NCBI GenBank assembly: GCA_009930415.1
Contig: RZYG01000007.1
Coordinates: 1 to 34,597 of the forward strand
Length of the DNA: 34,597 nt
From: Spartobacteria bacterium
GTDB taxonomy: Bacteria; Verrucomicrobiota; Kiritimatiellia; CAIQIC01; Lenti-01
Reading direction: 5' to 3'
Part shown: piece by piece, positions 34,460 to 34,597 of the stretch
Layout: each line of letters starts with the position of its first letter
How positions within the stretch are numbered: the stretch's first letter is position 1
Notes under the pieces: generated by a model
What the model was told of the DNA's origin: nothing
The model's input: only the letters and a program-made list of their open reading frames with translations
The model's database searches: none
Position numbers and translations under genes: made by a program

Positions 34460-34597
34460 GTAGGAGCTCAGCTGCTGAGCCCGGGCTGTTTCGGATTTGG
34501 GCGCAAGACGGATTTCGGGCTCTGAATCGTAGGGGCCGAGCTTGCTCGGACCGGGTTTGGAGAAATTTGGGAACAGCTGCGGTCTCAGCAAGCTGAG
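34460..34597. repeat. REP/BIME-like palindrome cluster, truncated by the window edge
   Basis: GTAGGAGCTCAGCTGCTGAGCCCGGG (from 34460), GTAGGGGCCGAGCTTGCTCGGACCGGG (from 34529) and the inverted-orientation CTCAG-CAAG-CTGAG (34584-34597). Confidence 0.75.

Noticed and set aside
1-34597. Mobile element, prophage or defence island
   Set aside because: No transposase, integrase, phage structural gene, restriction or Cas motif was recognised. Content is mainly housekeeping and envelope functions.

Overview
This is a 34.6 kb, GC-rich chromosomal window from a bacterium. A PVC-like lineage is possible but is only a weak inference. It is densely packed with mostly ordinary genes: typA, an SphA/MetA-like outer-membrane protein, a kinase-like/FGE-sulfatase fusion, a flippase-like/beta-propeller fusion, a DUF218 protein, a Fur-family regulator, a DUF481 protein, mscL, aroC, a DUF4139 protein, a heptosyltransferase, a short thpR-like ORF, three tandem serine hydrolases, leuA, oppB/oppC-type permeases, aroK, a Zn-ribbon/PTS EIIA fusion, alkD, a PII-like protein, an RND tripartite efflux operon, two paralogous lipoproteins, a class IV aminotransferase and rpoN. 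I recognised no tRNA, rRNA, CRISPR array or transposase. The strongest non-annotation signals are: (1) a complete attenuator upstream of leuA, with promoter, Leu/Ile-rich leader peptide, competing hairpins and terminator, whose leader peptide is probably translated from a leaderless mRNA; (2) palindromic tandem repeats, one an intergenic 5-copy array of about 31 bp period and one a 3-copy, 22 bp-period array with covarying arms inside the oppB reading frame; (3) a REP/BIME-like palindrome cluster cut by the right edge of the window; (4) a predicted pseudokinase fused to an FGE-sulfatase domain; and (5) an apparent deletion between the two HxT motifs of a thpR-like gene.
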